64,000 nt of DNA from Comamonas granuli NBRC 101663 (GTDB lineage Bacteria > Pseudomonadota > Gammaproteobacteria > Burkholderiales > Burkholderiaceae_C): contig NZ_BBJX01000008.1 of assembly GCF_000739995.1 (NCBI RefSeq), positions 1 through 64,000 of the forward strand, given 5' to 3'. Positions 40,501 to 49,133 of the stretch are shown in pieces (the first letter of the stretch is position 1; each line of letters starts with the position of its first letter). The notes below the pieces were generated by a model. The model had not been told where the DNA came from. It saw only the letters and a program-made list of their open reading frames with translations, and did not search any database. The position numbers and the translations under genes are program-made.

Positions 40501-40682
40501 CCACCAATGGTTGGCGCTTCCAGTTGTTCGTCAGGGAGACACCAGACCATCCGTTTGTCGCGCTGGGGCCGGTCACGCTGGACGGCGCGCCGACGGGCGC
40601 CAAGCCCATGTCGATGGTCTGGAAGCTGGAGCGCCCCATCCCTGTTGCGATGTTCCGCCGCTTTTCGGTGCTGCGCGGCTGA
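37533..40682 (+). CDS. PLD-like nuclease / superfamily 2 helicase / DUF3427 protein
   Basis: A single 1049-residue protein. A phospholipase-D-like domain has LHAKAWMF (about 216-223) and GSANLS, but the usual acidic residue after HxK is His. The SF2 helicase core has ATGTGKTVVAA (about 345-355), DECHH (about 442), GLTATPE (about 468) and QLGRGLR (about 649). The C-terminal DUF3427 region ends in MSMVWKLERPIP. It probably acts on DNA, perhaps in defence or repair. Base composition is lower than its neighbours: 32 of 60 G+C at 40381-40440 against 46 of 60 at 34201-34260. This and its isolation suggest acquisition. Confidence 0.88.
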   Translation: MTTLPDGLYDRLVNSALERALQELPDGRQAQLEKLGRAEQRRRLVWEVARLLPEILDAATDPEDEASGRELALINELLAGLRQESAEDARLVAPLRALRAIHPNGAPPSYPPTGLSAPWLFTAGRVDPSLYAELRAELSSADRIDVLVSFITWSGLRKIIDVLESITAPDGSGRPGVRLRFITTTYTGATESAAVEKLARLPGVEVKISLDGQRSRLHAKAWMFHRQTGFGSALVGSANLSAAALLNGIEWTVKFTQAGQADLFAAATAHFETLWNDAEFQRFDPENEEHRQRLRVALGEARHPERGANVVALPTWFDLRPRAFQEAMLERLASERRHGRGRNLLVAATGTGKTVVAAFDYLRQVQSQGTPPRLLFVAHRVEILRQAMATFRQILRRPDFGELLADGCEPLSFQHLFASIASVDSRKLIEVHGADFWHTVIIDECHHLPAASFRRFAEGIRPNVLLGLTATPERADGARVTDFFDARPDGSPAVELRLWDALDQQLLAPFEYYASADETNLEQVRWGQPQQEREDLGKLLGADHARARRIIHALEHYADRRSAVRAIAFCVDIDHANFMAARFSETGWPAMAVTSQTSREERLAAPARLASGGLQVLCTCDLYNEGVDIPDANTLLFLRPTQSPVVFAQQLGRGLRLAPGKESCLVLDFVGRIQEGFRFDRLYQAMTGLTRKQFQQEMEQGFASLPPGCHIQFDRVARERVLDALRAVANQSWRHLTGELAAFAQGRPRNAIRLTDFLTEQCLEATDLYSSTRSSSGWTTLKRAAGLEVREAGPDEPYLGKRLSALLDVNDGERVELLRRIAMRDPLLWGCTDLRTLRQLQMLAYQLYGQRSDIMDGDGFQARLDASPLMREELGELAEWIDLRADLELQPLPGVPPDWPLLLHGTYSRTEILSATGFWHSQARPPMFEGLLNFKVLKLQLLFVTLDKKEGFHERIAYHDYAISPELFHWQSQNNAGPDTASGRIYTQSATNGWRFQLFVRETPDHPFVALGPVTLDGAPTGAKPMSMVWKLERPIPVAMFRRFSVLRG

Positions 40683-40701
40683 AACGGGGGCTGGGACCTC
40701 G

Positions 40702-41082
40702 TCAGAGAGTCTGCACAGGCACCTTGTGCCGCAGTTCTACCTGGCGGTTTTTCTCGTCCACAAACACCAGTTGCGGCTTGTGCGCGGCCACGTCGACCTC
40801 GGGCACCTGGGCAAAGGCGGCAATGATGAGCAGGTCGCCCACGCAGGCGCGCCGCGCGGCCGAGCCGTTCACCGAGATCATGCCGCTGCCGCGCTGGCCC
40901 TTGATGGCGTAGGTGACGAAGCGCTCGCCGTTGTCCACGTTCCAGATGTGCACCTGCTCGTTCTCGCAGATGTTGGCGGCGTCCAGCAGGTCTTCGTCGA
41001 TGGCGCAGGAGCCCTCGTAGTGCAGTTCACAGTGCGTGGTCTTGACGCGGTGGATCTTGGATTTGAGCAGGGTGCGGAACAT
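40702..41082 (-). CDS. panD: Aspartate 1-decarboxylase
   Basis: It decarboxylates aspartate to beta-alanine for pantothenate. The 126-residue proenzyme starts [20 protein letters not shown] and has the self-cleavage site Gly24-Ser25 in HYEGSCAID, which yields the pyruvoyl group. NGSAAR and [10 protein letters not shown] are conserved. It lies 11 bases downstream of nadB; both enzymes use aspartate. Confidence 0.96.
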   Translation of the reverse strand: MFRTLLKSKIHRVKTTHCELHYEGSCAIDEDLLDAANICENEQVHIWNVDNGERFVTYAIKGQRGSGMISVNGSAARRACVGDLLIIAAFAQVPEVDVAAHKPQLVFVDEKNRQVELRHKVPVQTL

Positions 41083-41093
41083 GGTGGTGCTTT

Positions 41094-42674
41094 TCAGTGG
41101 TTGACGGGGGGCACGAGGATGGTCGGCGCCGCCGGTGCGGCCAGTTGCGGGTAGTCGCGGCTGTAGTGCAGGCCACGGCTCTCGCGGCGCATCTGCGCGC
41201 TGCGCACGATGAGGTCGGCCACCTGCACCAGGTTGCGCAGCTCCAGCAGGTCGCGCGTGATGTGGAAGTGCGAATAGAACTCGTGGATCTCGTCCGTGAG
41301 CAGGGCGATGCGGTGCGCGGCGCGCTCCAGGCGCTTGTTGGTGCGCACTATGCCCACGTAGTCCCACATGAAGCGGCGCAGCTCGTCCCAGTTGTGCGAG
41401 ATGACCACGGATTCGTCGGCGTCCTGCACGCGGCTGTCGTCCCAGCGCGGCAGCGCCGGGATCTGGGCGCGCGGCGCCTGGGCGATGTGCTGCGCGGCGG
41501 CGCGCGCGAACACCATGCATTCGAGCAGTGAATTGCTGGCCAGCCGGTTGGCGCCATGCAGGCCGGTGCAGGCCACCTCGCCCACGGCGTACAGGCCCGG
41601 CAGGTCGGTGCGCCCGGCCAGGTCGGTGAGCACGCCGCCGCAGGTGAAGTGCGCCGTGGGCACCACGGGGATGGGCTCTTTGGTGATGTCGATGCCCAGG
41701 CCCGCGCAGTGCGCCAGGATGTTGGGGAAGTGCTCGTGCAGGAACTCCGGGCTCTGGTGCGAGATGTCCAGGTGCACGCAGTCCAGGCCGTGCTTCTTCA
41801 TCTCGAAGTCGATGGCGCGCGCCACCACGTCGCGCGGCGCCAGTTCGGCGCGCGCGTCGTGCTGCGGCATGAAGCGCGTGCCGTCGGGCAGCAGCAGGCG
41901 CCCGCCCTCGCCGCGCACGGCCTCGCTGATGAGGAAGGACTTTTCGTGCGGGTGGTACAGCCCCGTGGGGTGGAACTGCACGAACTCCATATTGCCTACG
42001 CGGCAGCCGGCGCGCCAGGCGCTGGCGATGCCGTCGCCCGTGGCCGTGTCGGGGTTGGTGGTGTAGAGGTAGACCTTGCCCGCCCCGCCTGTGGCCAGGA
42101 TGGTGTGTGGCGCGCGGAAGGTGACAACCTCGTCGCTCGCCTCGTCCAGGGCGTACAGCCCCAGGCAGCGCTGGCCCGCCAGGCCCAGCTTGCGGCTGGT
42201 GATCAGGTCGACCAGCGTGTGGTGCTCGAACACGGTGATGCCGGGCGTGGCGCGCACCACCTCGATCAGCGTCTTCTGCACGGCCGCGCCCGTGGCGTCG
42301 GTGGCGTGCACGATGCGCCGCGCGCTGTGGCCACCCTCGCGCGTGAGGTGCAGCCCCTCGCCCTCCAGGGTGAAGGGCACGCCGAGCTGGCGCAGCCAGG
42401 CAATGGAGGCCGGGGCGTTCTCCACCACGAAGCGGGTGGTGGAGAGGTCGCACAGGCCGGCGCCGGCGACCAGCGTGTCCTGGATGTGCGCGGCGAAGCT
42501 GTCGTCATCGGCCAGCACGGCGGCAATGCCGCCCTGGGCCCAGCCGCTGGAGCCATCCTGCATCTGGCGCTTGGTGATCACGGCCACGCGGTGCGTGGGC
42601 GCCAGGTGCAGCGCCGCCGAGAGTCCGGCGAGGCCGCTGCCTACGATGAGTACGTCGAAATCGTGCGATGCCAT
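41094..42674 (-). CDS. nadB: L-aspartate oxidase
   Basis: A flavoprotein that oxidises aspartate to iminoaspartate, the substrate of NadA. The protein is 526 aa. It has the FAD-binding [54 protein letters not shown], the active-site region [10 protein letters not shown] and the C-terminal [20 protein letters not shown]. The start MASHDFD was chosen over an ATG six codons upstream. It probably shares a transcript with panD. Confidence 0.95.
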   Translation of the reverse strand: MASHDFDVLIVGSGLAGLSAALHLAPTHRVAVITKRQMQDGSSGWAQGGIAAVLADDDSFAAHIQDTLVAGAGLCDLSTTRFVVENAPASIAWLRQLGVPFTLEGEGLHLTREGGHSARRIVHATDATGAAVQKTLIEVVRATPGITVFEHHTLVDLITSRKLGLAGQRCLGLYALDEASDEVVTFRAPHTILATGGAGKVYLYTTNPDTATGDGIASAWRAGCRVGNMEFVQFHPTGLYHPHEKSFLISEAVRGEGGRLLLPDGTRFMPQHDARAELAPRDVVARAIDFEMKKHGLDCVHLDISHQSPEFLHEHFPNILAHCAGLGIDITKEPIPVVPTAHFTCGGVLTDLAGRTDLPGLYAVGEVACTGLHGANRLASNSLLECMVFARAAAQHIAQAPRAQIPALPRWDDSRVQDADESVVISHNWDELRRFMWDYVGIVRTNKRLERAAHRIALLTDEIHEFYSHFHITRDLLELRNLVQVADLIVRSAQMRRESRGLHYSRDYPQLAAPAAPTILVPPVNH

Positions 42675-42805
42675 GGTGGTGGTGCGCCGCAAACGGGCGC
42701 GCTGGGGGAGGGTGCATTGTAGAGAGGGCGCGGGCGGGCGCGCCTTGCGGCCGCGCTGGCGCCAGGGTTCCTGCCCGGGGCGCGGGCCGCCACGGCGCCA
42801 GGCCC

Positions 42806-43660
42806 TCAGGCCGGCGTGTAGGCCAGGCGCACGTAGATGGGGGCAAAGGCCTCGGCCTGGGTGATCTCGACCAGGGTCTCCTTGGCCAGCTCCAGCAGCG
42901 CGATGAAGGTGACCACCAGCACCGTGCTGCCCTTGGCGGGGTCGAACAGCTCCTCGAACTCCACGAAGCGCCGCCCCTGCAGGGTCTTGAGCACCTGGCT
43001 CATGTATTCGCGCACGGAGAGCTCCTCGCGCGTGATGCGGTGGTGCTGCACCAGGCGGGCGCGCCGCAGGATGTCGCGCCAGGCCTCCTGCAGGTCGGTC
43101 AGGTGCACGTCGGGAAAGCGCGGCTGCAGGCTTTGCTCGATGGTGACCTGGGCGCGCAGGAAGTCGCGCCCGTACTGCGGCAGGTGCGCGAGCTGCTGCG
43201 CGGCGAGCTTGACCTGCTCGTATTCGAGCAGGCGGCGCACCAGCTCGGCGCGCGGATCCTCGGCTTCTTCTGCGCCCTCGTGCTTGCGCGGCGGCAGCAG
43301 CATGCGCGACTTGATCTCGATGAGCATGGCGGCCATGAGCAGGTACTCGGCCGCCAGCTCCAGGTTGCGGCTGCGCACTTCGTCCACGTAGGCCAGGTAC
43401 TGGCGCGTGACGCTGACCATGGGGATGTCGAGGATGTTGAAGTTCTGCTTGCGGATCAGGTAGAGCAGCAGATCGAGCGGCCCCTCGAAGGCCTCCAGGA
43501 ACACCTCCAGCGCGTCGGGCGGGATGTACAAGTCCTGCGGCAGCGCAAACAGCGGCTCGCCATACAGGCGCGCCAGCGCCACCTGGTCCACCACCTCGGG
43601 CATGGCGGGCGACCCGTCCCGCTCGGATGTGCCGTCTGGTGCCAGGACGCCGGGGGCCAT
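42806..43660 (-). CDS. scpA: Segregation and condensation protein A
   Basis: ScpA is the kleisin that bridges SMC heads in chromosome condensation. The protein is 284 aa. The N-terminal helical domain has FEGPLDLLLYLIRKQNFNILDIPM and YLLMAAMLIEIKSRMLLP, and the C-terminal winged helix has FIALLELAKETLVEITQAEAFAPIYV. DUF3460 lies upstream across a repeat copy, an order common in Burkholderiales. Confidence 0.93.
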   Translation of the reverse strand: MAPGVLAPDGTSERDGSPAMPEVVDQVALARLYGEPLFALPQDLYIPPDALEVFLEAFEGPLDLLLYLIRKQNFNILDIPMVSVTRQYLAYVDEVRSRNLELAAEYLLMAAMLIEIKSRMLLPPRKHEGAEEAEDPRAELVRRLLEYEQVKLAAQQLAHLPQYGRDFLRAQVTIEQSLQPRFPDVHLTDLQEAWRDILRRARLVQHHRITREELSVREYMSQVLKTLQGRRFVEFEELFDPAKGSTVLVVTFIALLELAKETLVEITQAEAFAPIYVRLAYTPA

Positions 43661-43673
43661 CAGGAGTGTGGTG

Positions 43674-43734
43674 CTATTGAATGGATAGCTGCCGGCGCTT
43701 GACCATCAAGCGCTGGAGCCGTTTTTGCTCAATA
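43674..43734 (+). repeat. Palindromic repeat, copy 8
   Basis: GGATAGCTGCCGGCGCTTGA followed by CCATCAAGCGCTGGAGCCG lies between scpA and the DUF3460 gene. The DUF3460 stop codon (43729-43731 on the minus strand) lies within the end of the repeat. Confidence 0.85.
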
Positions 43735-43938
43735 ACCCTGGTACGAGTAGTACACGTAGGGTTTTTGCGTGACGCCGCCGGCGCGGTACTCCTGCCAAAG
43801 GCCGCGGTCCACGTCCTTGTCCCACAGCAGCGCGCGGCCCGCCTGCTGGCGCTCCTGCAGGCCGGGCTTTTGCTCCTTGAGCTGGTCCAGAAACTGGGTG
43901 GCAACCGAGGTGTAGTGGGGGCGTGCAAAGAAAGACAT
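43729..43938 (-). CDS. DUF3460 family protein
   Basis: A 69-residue protein starting MSFFARPHYTSVATQFLDQL and ending VTQKPYVYYSYQGY. It matches DUF3460, a small family restricted to betaproteobacteria and usually found next to scpA or pan genes. No membrane segment or catalytic motif is visible. Function unknown. Its last codons run into a palindromic repeat. Confidence 0.85.
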   Translation of the reverse strand: MSFFARPHYTSVATQFLDQLKEQKPGLQERQQAGRALLWDKDVDRGLWQEYRAGGVTQKPYVYYSYQGY

Positions 43939-44013
43939 GGTCGTGGCAGGTAGCAAGGAGGGGAGATTTTACCGGCTCGGCCGTGTCCGCCCCGTAAAGC
44001 CCCCGCTGCGCTC

Positions 44014-45672
44014 TCAAGGCGCAATTTTCTTTTTCAGGGCGCGCGCCAGCGGCTGCGGCAGGCTGGGCAGCGAGCGCAGCAGCCAGGGCAGCACCTTGCG
44101 CTTGGCGCCGCCGAGCGATTCGGGCACCAGTGCTTCGATCAGGTGCGGCCCCGGCTGGGCCAGCGCGTATTCCAGGGCCTGGCACAGCTCCTCGGCCGTG
44201 CGGGCGCGCACGGCGTGCACGCCCATGCCCTGGGCGAGCTGGGCGAAGTTCAGCACCGGGCCGCCCAGGTCGAGCTGGGACTGGGCCTTGGGGCCGGCCT
44301 CCTGTGCGCCCACGCGCTCGAGCTCCACGTTGAGCACCGAGTACGCGGCGTTGTTGAAGATGATGGCGGTCACATTCAGGTGCTCGCGCGCCATGGTCCA
44401 CAGCGCCTGGATGGTGTACATGGCGGTGCCGTCGCCAATGAGGGCAAGCACCGGCCGGTCGGGGCAGGCAATGGCCGCGCCCACGGCATTGGGCAGGCCC
44501 TGGCCGATGGCGCCGCCCGTGAGGGTGATGAGGTCGTGGCGTGGGCCGCCGCGCGTCATCACGCCCAGCATCAGGCCCGAGGTTATGGCCTCGTCGATGA
44601 GGATGGCACCCTCGGGCAGCAGGTGGCCCACGGCCTTGCACACCTTGGGCGCCGTGAGCGGCCCGCGCGGGCGTGGTGGGCGCTGGGCGGGCTCCAGGGC
44701 GGGTGCAGCCTGCGCGGCGCCCAGGGCCCGGGCCAGCAGTTTCAGGCTGGCGGCGGCGTCCTGCGCGGGCGTGGCCAGGGTGTGCACGGTGCAGGTGGCG
44801 GGCACGAGGTCACTCTTCTTGCCGGGGTAGGCGAAGAACGAGACCGGGGCCTTGGCATCGACCAGGACCAGGTGCTCGACGTCCGCCAACTGCACGCCCG
44901 CCATTTCGGCCAGGTAGGCAATGCGCTCGACGAAGGGCAGGCCCGCGCCGCGCTCCATGCGCGTGGGGAAGACCTCGGCCAGCAGGCGCACGCCGCAGTG
45001 TGCGGCCAGGCGCGCGGCGGCCAGCAGGGCGCTCTCGCGCAGGGCCTGCCCGCCCAGCAGCAGGGCGCAGCGCTGGCCGCCCGCGCGCAGCACCTGGGCG
45101 AGGGCGGCGATGGCGGCTTCGTCCGCCGCGGGCGCGGCAGGCGGCGGCGGGGGCGGGCAGGGCACGCCGCCTTCGCCCCAGGACACATCGGCCGGCAGGA
45201 TGAGCGTGGCCACCTGGCCGGGCAGGCCGCGCGCGGCGGCGATGGCGTCGGCCGCATCCTGCGCCAGTTGCGCTGTGGATTGTGCGGTGCGCACGAAGCC
45301 GGGCGAGACGTTGCGCGCCACGGTCTCGATGTCGGACTGCAGTTGCGCGTCGTACGGCACGTGCGTGGTGGCGTGGTCGCCCACGATGTTGACCACCGGC
45401 ACCTTGCCCTTGCGTGCGTTGTGCAGGTTGGCCAGGCCGTTGCCCAGGCCGCAGCCCAGGTGCAGCAGCGTAGCGGCGGGCTTGCCCGCCATGCGCGCAT
45501 AGCCGTCGGCCGCGCCCGTGGCCACGCCCTCGAACAGGGCGAGCACGGCGCGCATGCGCGGCTCGCTGTCGAGCGCGGCGACGAAGTGCATCTCGCTGGT
45601 GCCGGGGTTGGTGAAGCAGACCTCGATGCCCGCGTCGGCCAGGGTTTGCATCAGGGCTTGTGCGCCGTTCAT
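44014..45672 (-). CDS. Thiamine-diphosphate enzyme, acetolactate synthase large-subunit-like
   Basis: A 552-residue ThDP-dependent enzyme. The N-terminal domain has CFTNPGTSEMHFVAAL and the likely catalytic Glu in LALFEGVATGAADGYARM. The C-terminal domain has the ThDP/Mg motif GDGTAMYTIQALW ... IIFNN. It lacks a neighbouring small subunit, and a central CPPPPPPAAPAAD linker is unusual. These points and the flavin dehydrogenase next to it favour a catabolic 2-oxoacid enzyme over a biosynthetic IlvB. AAGGAG precedes the ATG. Confidence 0.85.
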   Translation of the reverse strand: MNGAQALMQTLADAGIEVCFTNPGTSEMHFVAALDSEPRMRAVLALFEGVATGAADGYARMAGKPAATLLHLGCGLGNGLANLHNARKGKVPVVNIVGDHATTHVPYDAQLQSDIETVARNVSPGFVRTAQSTAQLAQDAADAIAAARGLPGQVATLILPADVSWGEGGVPCPPPPPPAAPAADEAAIAALAQVLRAGGQRCALLLGGQALRESALLAAARLAAHCGVRLLAEVFPTRMERGAGLPFVERIAYLAEMAGVQLADVEHLVLVDAKAPVSFFAYPGKKSDLVPATCTVHTLATPAQDAAASLKLLARALGAAQAAPALEPAQRPPRPRGPLTAPKVCKAVGHLLPEGAILIDEAITSGLMLGVMTRGGPRHDLITLTGGAIGQGLPNAVGAAIACPDRPVLALIGDGTAMYTIQALWTMAREHLNVTAIIFNNAAYSVLNVELERVGAQEAGPKAQSQLDLGGPVLNFAQLAQGMGVHAVRARTAEELCQALEYALAQPGPHLIEALVPESLGGAKRKVLPWLLRSLPSLPQPLARALKKKIAP

Positions 45673-45681
45673 ATGTGCTCC

Positions 45682-45741
45682 TTTATTGATAGCTGCTTGC
45701 GCTTGATGGATAGGCGCTGGAGGCCGATTTGTTGCTTATTT
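45682..45741 (+). repeat. Palindromic repeat, copy 9
   Basis: TTGATAGCTGCTTGCGCTTG followed by ATGGATAGGCGCTGGAGGCC lies between the flavin dehydrogenase and the ThDP enzyme. It includes the dehydrogenase stop codon at 45736-45738. Confidence 0.85.
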
Positions 45742-47343
45742 TCCGTGGGTGATATGGCGCGCCGCCGCGCGCGCCGTGAGGATGCAGCCGGGCAGGAAGG
45801 TGCCTTCGAGCGAGCGTTTGCCGCTGGCGCCACCGCCGCCAAAGCCCGCGGCCTCGCCCACGCAGTACAGCCCGCTGAGGGGCTGGCCCGCGGCATCGAG
45901 CACGCGACTTTGCAGGTCCGTCTGCAGCCCGCCCAGGCTTTTGCGCGTGATGAGCTGCATCTGGATGGCGATGAACGGGCCCGCGCCTTTCATTTGCAGC
46001 GGCGCGGGCGCGCAGGTGCGCAGCTTGTCCGGCCCCCACTGGCGGGCGTGCAGGATGCGGCGGATCTGGTCGTCGTTGTGCAGCTTGGCGCCGCGCACGA
46101 AGTTGGCGTCGAACGCATCGGCCGTGGCCTGCAACCGGGCGGCGCTGACGTCGTGCGAGGCGGTGAGCGCATTCATCTTCGTCGCCAGCTCGGTCAGGGT
46201 GTCGGCCACCAGGAAATGCGGACTCTGCGCCTGCATCTGCCGCACCAGGCGGTGGTTGCCCAGCAGGGTTTCCTTGAGAAACAGCGGGAACTGCCGGTCG
46301 CGGATGCGCTGGTTGTGCTCCGCGCCCGAAATCGCAAACTCCTTGGCCGCGATGCGCCAGTTGAGCAAATGCCAGGTCCAGGGCTTTTCCTGTGCGGCCA
46401 CCTGCTGGCACAGCCAGTGGGTGTCAAAGCCCGTCACCAGCGGCTGCGGGCCGATGCGCTCGCCCCGGTGGTTGAGCCACAGGGCCGACTTGCACGGAAT
46501 GGTCGACAGCCCGTGGCCCGGGAAATGCGGGAAGGGGTGCGGAAAGCCGGCGGCGTAGTTCCACATCTCGCCCGCGTGGGTGAGACGCGCGCCCAGGCCG
46601 GTGGCAGCGTGGTGCAGGCGGCCATCGGCAAAGGGGTGGGCGCCGTTGAGCATGGTGGCGGGCCGGGGGCGCTCTGGGGGCCAGTTGCGCCGCGCCTCCT
46701 CGTGGCTGCCGTTGATGCCGCCCATGGCCAGCACCACCACCGGGGCCGCCAGGCGCACCTCCTGCCCCGTGGCTTCGTGCACCGCCACGGCACCGGCGAT
46801 GCACCCGCCCGCGTGGTCGAGCTGCGTCACGCGGTGGCCATGCAGGAGCGTGAGTCGCCCGCCCTGGCCGGCGGCGCGCAGTTGCTCGATCAGGCGCAGC
46901 GTTAGAAAGCGCGAGGTGCCCCAGACGATGTGGTAGCGCGGCACGCTGTTGCCGTCGCCGTTCATGCCGCGCTCGACCCAGTTGACCGCAGGCATGAACG
47001 TGATGCCCTCGCCCAGCAGCCAGTCATAGACTTCGCTGCGCGAATGCTCGGCGTAGTAGCGCGCCCAGGCCTGCGGCCAGTGGTCATCGGCGCCGAGTTC
47101 GCCAAAGCGCAGCCAGTCGGCCAGGGCGCGCTCGGGCGTGTCGGGGATGTTCATCTTGGCCTGCAGCGGCGTGCCGACCAGGGCCATGCCGCCAAAGGCC
47201 CACAGCGCCAGGCCGCCCAGGCGCTCGGGGCGGTCGCGGTCCACCAGGGTCACGCGCTGGCCGGCGCGCAAGGCTTGCAAGGCGGTGACGATGCCCGCCA
47301 GACCGCCGCCAATGACCAGGATGTCGGATGCGTGTTGTGCCAT
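45736..47343 (-). CDS. FAD-binding dehydrogenase (fumarate reductase/KstD-like family)
   Basis: A 535-residue flavoprotein with the FAD site ILVIGGGLAGIVTALQALRAG (about 8-28) and the C-terminal family sequence LYCVGEAAGFGGGGASGKRSLEGTFLPGCILTA in pieces. It resembles predicted FAD-binding dehydrogenases of the fumarate reductase/3-ketosteroid dehydrogenase group; the substrate is not evident. GGAGGAG precedes the ATG. It faces an AraC-type gene 71 bases away that probably controls it, and the ThDP enzyme follows on the same strand. Confidence 0.85.
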   Translation of the reverse strand: MAQHASDILVIGGGLAGIVTALQALRAGQRVTLVDRDRPERLGGLALWAFGGMALVGTPLQAKMNIPDTPERALADWLRFGELGADDHWPQAWARYYAEHSRSEVYDWLLGEGITFMPAVNWVERGMNGDGNSVPRYHIVWGTSRFLTLRLIEQLRAAGQGGRLTLLHGHRVTQLDHAGGCIAGAVAVHEATGQEVRLAAPVVVLAMGGINGSHEEARRNWPPERPRPATMLNGAHPFADGRLHHAATGLGARLTHAGEMWNYAAGFPHPFPHFPGHGLSTIPCKSALWLNHRGERIGPQPLVTGFDTHWLCQQVAAQEKPWTWHLLNWRIAAKEFAISGAEHNQRIRDRQFPLFLKETLLGNHRLVRQMQAQSPHFLVADTLTELATKMNALTASHDVSAARLQATADAFDANFVRGAKLHNDDQIRRILHARQWGPDKLRTCAPAPLQMKGAGPFIAIQMQLITRKSLGGLQTDLQSRVLDAAGQPLSGLYCVGEAAGFGGGGASGKRSLEGTFLPGCILTARAAARHITHGK

Positions 47344-47414
47344 GCCCTTGTCTCCTCCGCAGGCAAAGATAGCCCCTTATCATGGCGGCGCATTGACTTT
47401 GGAGGACAAGCGGG

Positions 47415-48428
47415 TTGACGTTGCAGGCCAGTGTCTCCATGGCATGGGTCGAGACCGTGCTCACGGCCGCCGAGCGGCAGGGCGTGGCGCGCATGCAGCT
47501 TCTGGCGCAGGCGGGCATGGCCGGGGCGGAACTCGAGCGCGAGCGCTGGCCCATTGACCACATCACGCGGCTGTGGCGCGCGGCGGTGCAGTGCACGCAG
47601 GACGCGGGCTTTGGCCTCAAGGCGGGCGCGGCGGTGGAGCCTGCGCGCTTCCAGGGGGTGGGCGGCATCCTGCAGGCCGCGCCCACGCTGCGCGAAGCCC
47701 TGGCCGCCGTGCAGAAGTACCAGCGCCTCATCAGCGACGGCGGGCGCTTCCAGCTCCTGGCCGGGGACGTGGCCACCTGGGTGATCTACCACCCGCGCCA
47801 GGGCCAGCTCGCCTTCAGCCCGCACCAGATCGAGGCCGTGCTCGCCGCCGTGGTGGCGTTTGCGCGCCGTGTCGCGGGTCCGGGGCTGCGGCCCCAGCGC
47901 GTGCAGTTCAGCCAGGCGCAGATCGGGCCCCTGGCGGGCTACCGCGCCGTATTTGCCTGCCCCGTGGCGTTCGAGCAGGCCTTCAGCGGCCTGCTGCTGG
48001 CCAATGCCCAGCTCGATGCGCCGCTGCCCCAGGCCAATGTGCGCCGCGTGCGCGAGCACCACCGCCATGCGGCGCGCCAGCTCGCGGGCCTGGGCCAAGG
48101 GGCGGCGCTGGCCCAGGAGCTGCGCGCCTGGATGGCCAGCGAACTGCCGCAGCGCGTGCCCGCGCGCGCCGCCGCCGCCCAGGCCCTGGGCCTGAGCGAG
48201 CGCACCCTGGCGCGGCGCATGCAGGCGCAGCAGTTGAGCTTCTCCGGCCTGCTCGACGGTGTGCGCCGCGACGCGGCGCTGCACGCCGTGGCGCACACCC
48301 CGCAAGCCCTGGCCGACATCGGCCAGCGCCTGGGCTTTGCCGAGCCCAGCGTGTTCTGGCGCGCCTTCCGGCGCTGGACGGGCTGCACGCCAGCGCAGTG
48401 GCGCGCGCGGCACGATAAAGAGATTTAG
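47415..48428 (+). CDS. AraC family transcriptional regulator
   Basis: A 337-residue regulator. The N-terminal half resembles the arabinose-binding-like domain of OruR/ArgR-type regulators (GLKAGAAVEPARFQGVGG), and the C-terminal AraC DNA-binding domain contains LGLSERTLARRMQAQQLSF and IGQRLGFAEPSVFWRAFRRWTGCTPAQWR. The TTG start is supported by GGAGG nine bases upstream; an ATG 24 bases later is the alternative. The divergent flavin dehydrogenase is the likely target. Confidence 0.9.
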   Translation: MTLQASVSMAWVETVLTAAERQGVARMQLLAQAGMAGAELERERWPIDHITRLWRAAVQCTQDAGFGLKAGAAVEPARFQGVGGILQAAPTLREALAAVQKYQRLISDGGRFQLLAGDVATWVIYHPRQGQLAFSPHQIEAVLAAVVAFARRVAGPGLRPQRVQFSQAQIGPLAGYRAVFACPVAFEQAFSGLLLANAQLDAPLPQANVRRVREHHRHAARQLAGLGQGAALAQELRAWMASELPQRVPARAAAAQALGLSERTLARRMQAQQLSFSGLLDGVRRDAALHAVAHTPQALADIGQRLGFAEPSVFWRAFRRWTGCTPAQWRARHDKEI

Positions 48429-48474
48429 GGCTCCAGCGCTTATGCAGCAAGCGCTGACAGCTATCGTATCGATA
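48427..48474 (-). repeat. Palindromic repeat, copy 10
   Basis: On the minus strand it reads GATAGCTGTCAGCGCTTGCT then GCATAAGCGCTGGAGCCC. It stands between the convergent AraC and DctR-like genes and continues into an extra hairpin, GCTATCG-TAT-CGATAGC (48460-48476). The combination may end both transcripts. Confidence 0.85.
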
Positions 48475-48488
48475 GCGCTGCGCCGCGC

Positions 48489-49133
48489 CTACTTGCTCGC
48501 GCCCATGGGCGCCAGGCGCCCGAGCTGGTGTGCCAGCTCGATGGCCGACTCCACGCCCATCTTCTCGAAGATGTTGGCGCGGTGGAACTCCACGGTGCGC
48601 GCCGTGATGCCCAGGTGCTCGGCGATGTTCTTGTTGTAGTGGCCGCGGATGAGCTCGTCCAGCACCTCGCGCTCGCGCGGGCTCAAGGACGCCAGCGCCT
48701 GGCGCAGGCGCTGCAGCTCGCGCTCGGCATCGGTGCGCGCGCGCACGGCCTGCATGGCCTGTTCGATGCGGTCCACCAGCATGTTGTCCTGGAAGGGTTT
48801 TTCCAGGAAGTCCCAGGCGCCGTTCTTCACCGCCTCCACCGCACTGCCCACGTCGCCATGGCCGGTGAGGAACAGCACCGGCCAGGGGCAGCCCAGGGCC
48901 TTGAGCTGCTCGAAGGTGACGGGGCCCGAGAGCGGCTCCATGCGCATGTCCAGCAGCACCACGGCCTCGCCCCAGTCGCCGTGCAGGGCGCGCGCGGCCT
49001 CCAGCAGCGCGGCGCCGCTGGCCCAGGCGCGCGTGGCGTAGCCGCGCGAGTCGAACAGCCAGGCCAGGCCGTCGCGCACGTCGGCGTCGTCGTCCACGAT
49101 GTGGATGTCCACGGTACGGTGCGGCGCAGTCAT
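48489..49133 (-). CDS. FixJ/DctR-like response regulator
   Basis: A 214-residue regulator with a receiver domain (phosphoacceptor Asp in VVLLDMRMEPLSG, FLTGHGDV, FLEKPF) and a C-terminal LuxR-type helix-turn-helix (LSPREREVLDELIRGHYNKNIAEHLGITARTVEFHRANI). It overlaps the kinase gene by 4 bases. The position opposite a TRAP operon indicates control of C4-dicarboxylate-type uptake, as for DctR of Rhodobacter. Because it is not an NtrC-type regulator, sigma-54 is not expected. Confidence 0.9.
   Translation of the reverse strand: MTAPHRTVDIHIVDDDADVRDGLAWLFDSRGYATRAWASGAALLEAARALHGDWGEAVVLLDMRMEPLSGPVTFEQLKALGCPWPVLFLTGHGDVGSAVEAVKNGAWDFLEKPFQDNMLVDRIEQAMQAVRARTDAERELQRLRQALASLSPREREVLDELIRGHYNKNIAEHLGITARTVEFHRANIFEKMGVESAIELAHQLGRLAPMGASK

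Noticed and set aside
44143-46905. Plus-strand open frame of about 920 codons opposite the ThDP enzyme and flavin dehydrogenase
   Set aside because: High G+C leaves few stops on the antisense strand. The translation is low-complexity with no family similarity, while both minus-strand genes have full motifs.
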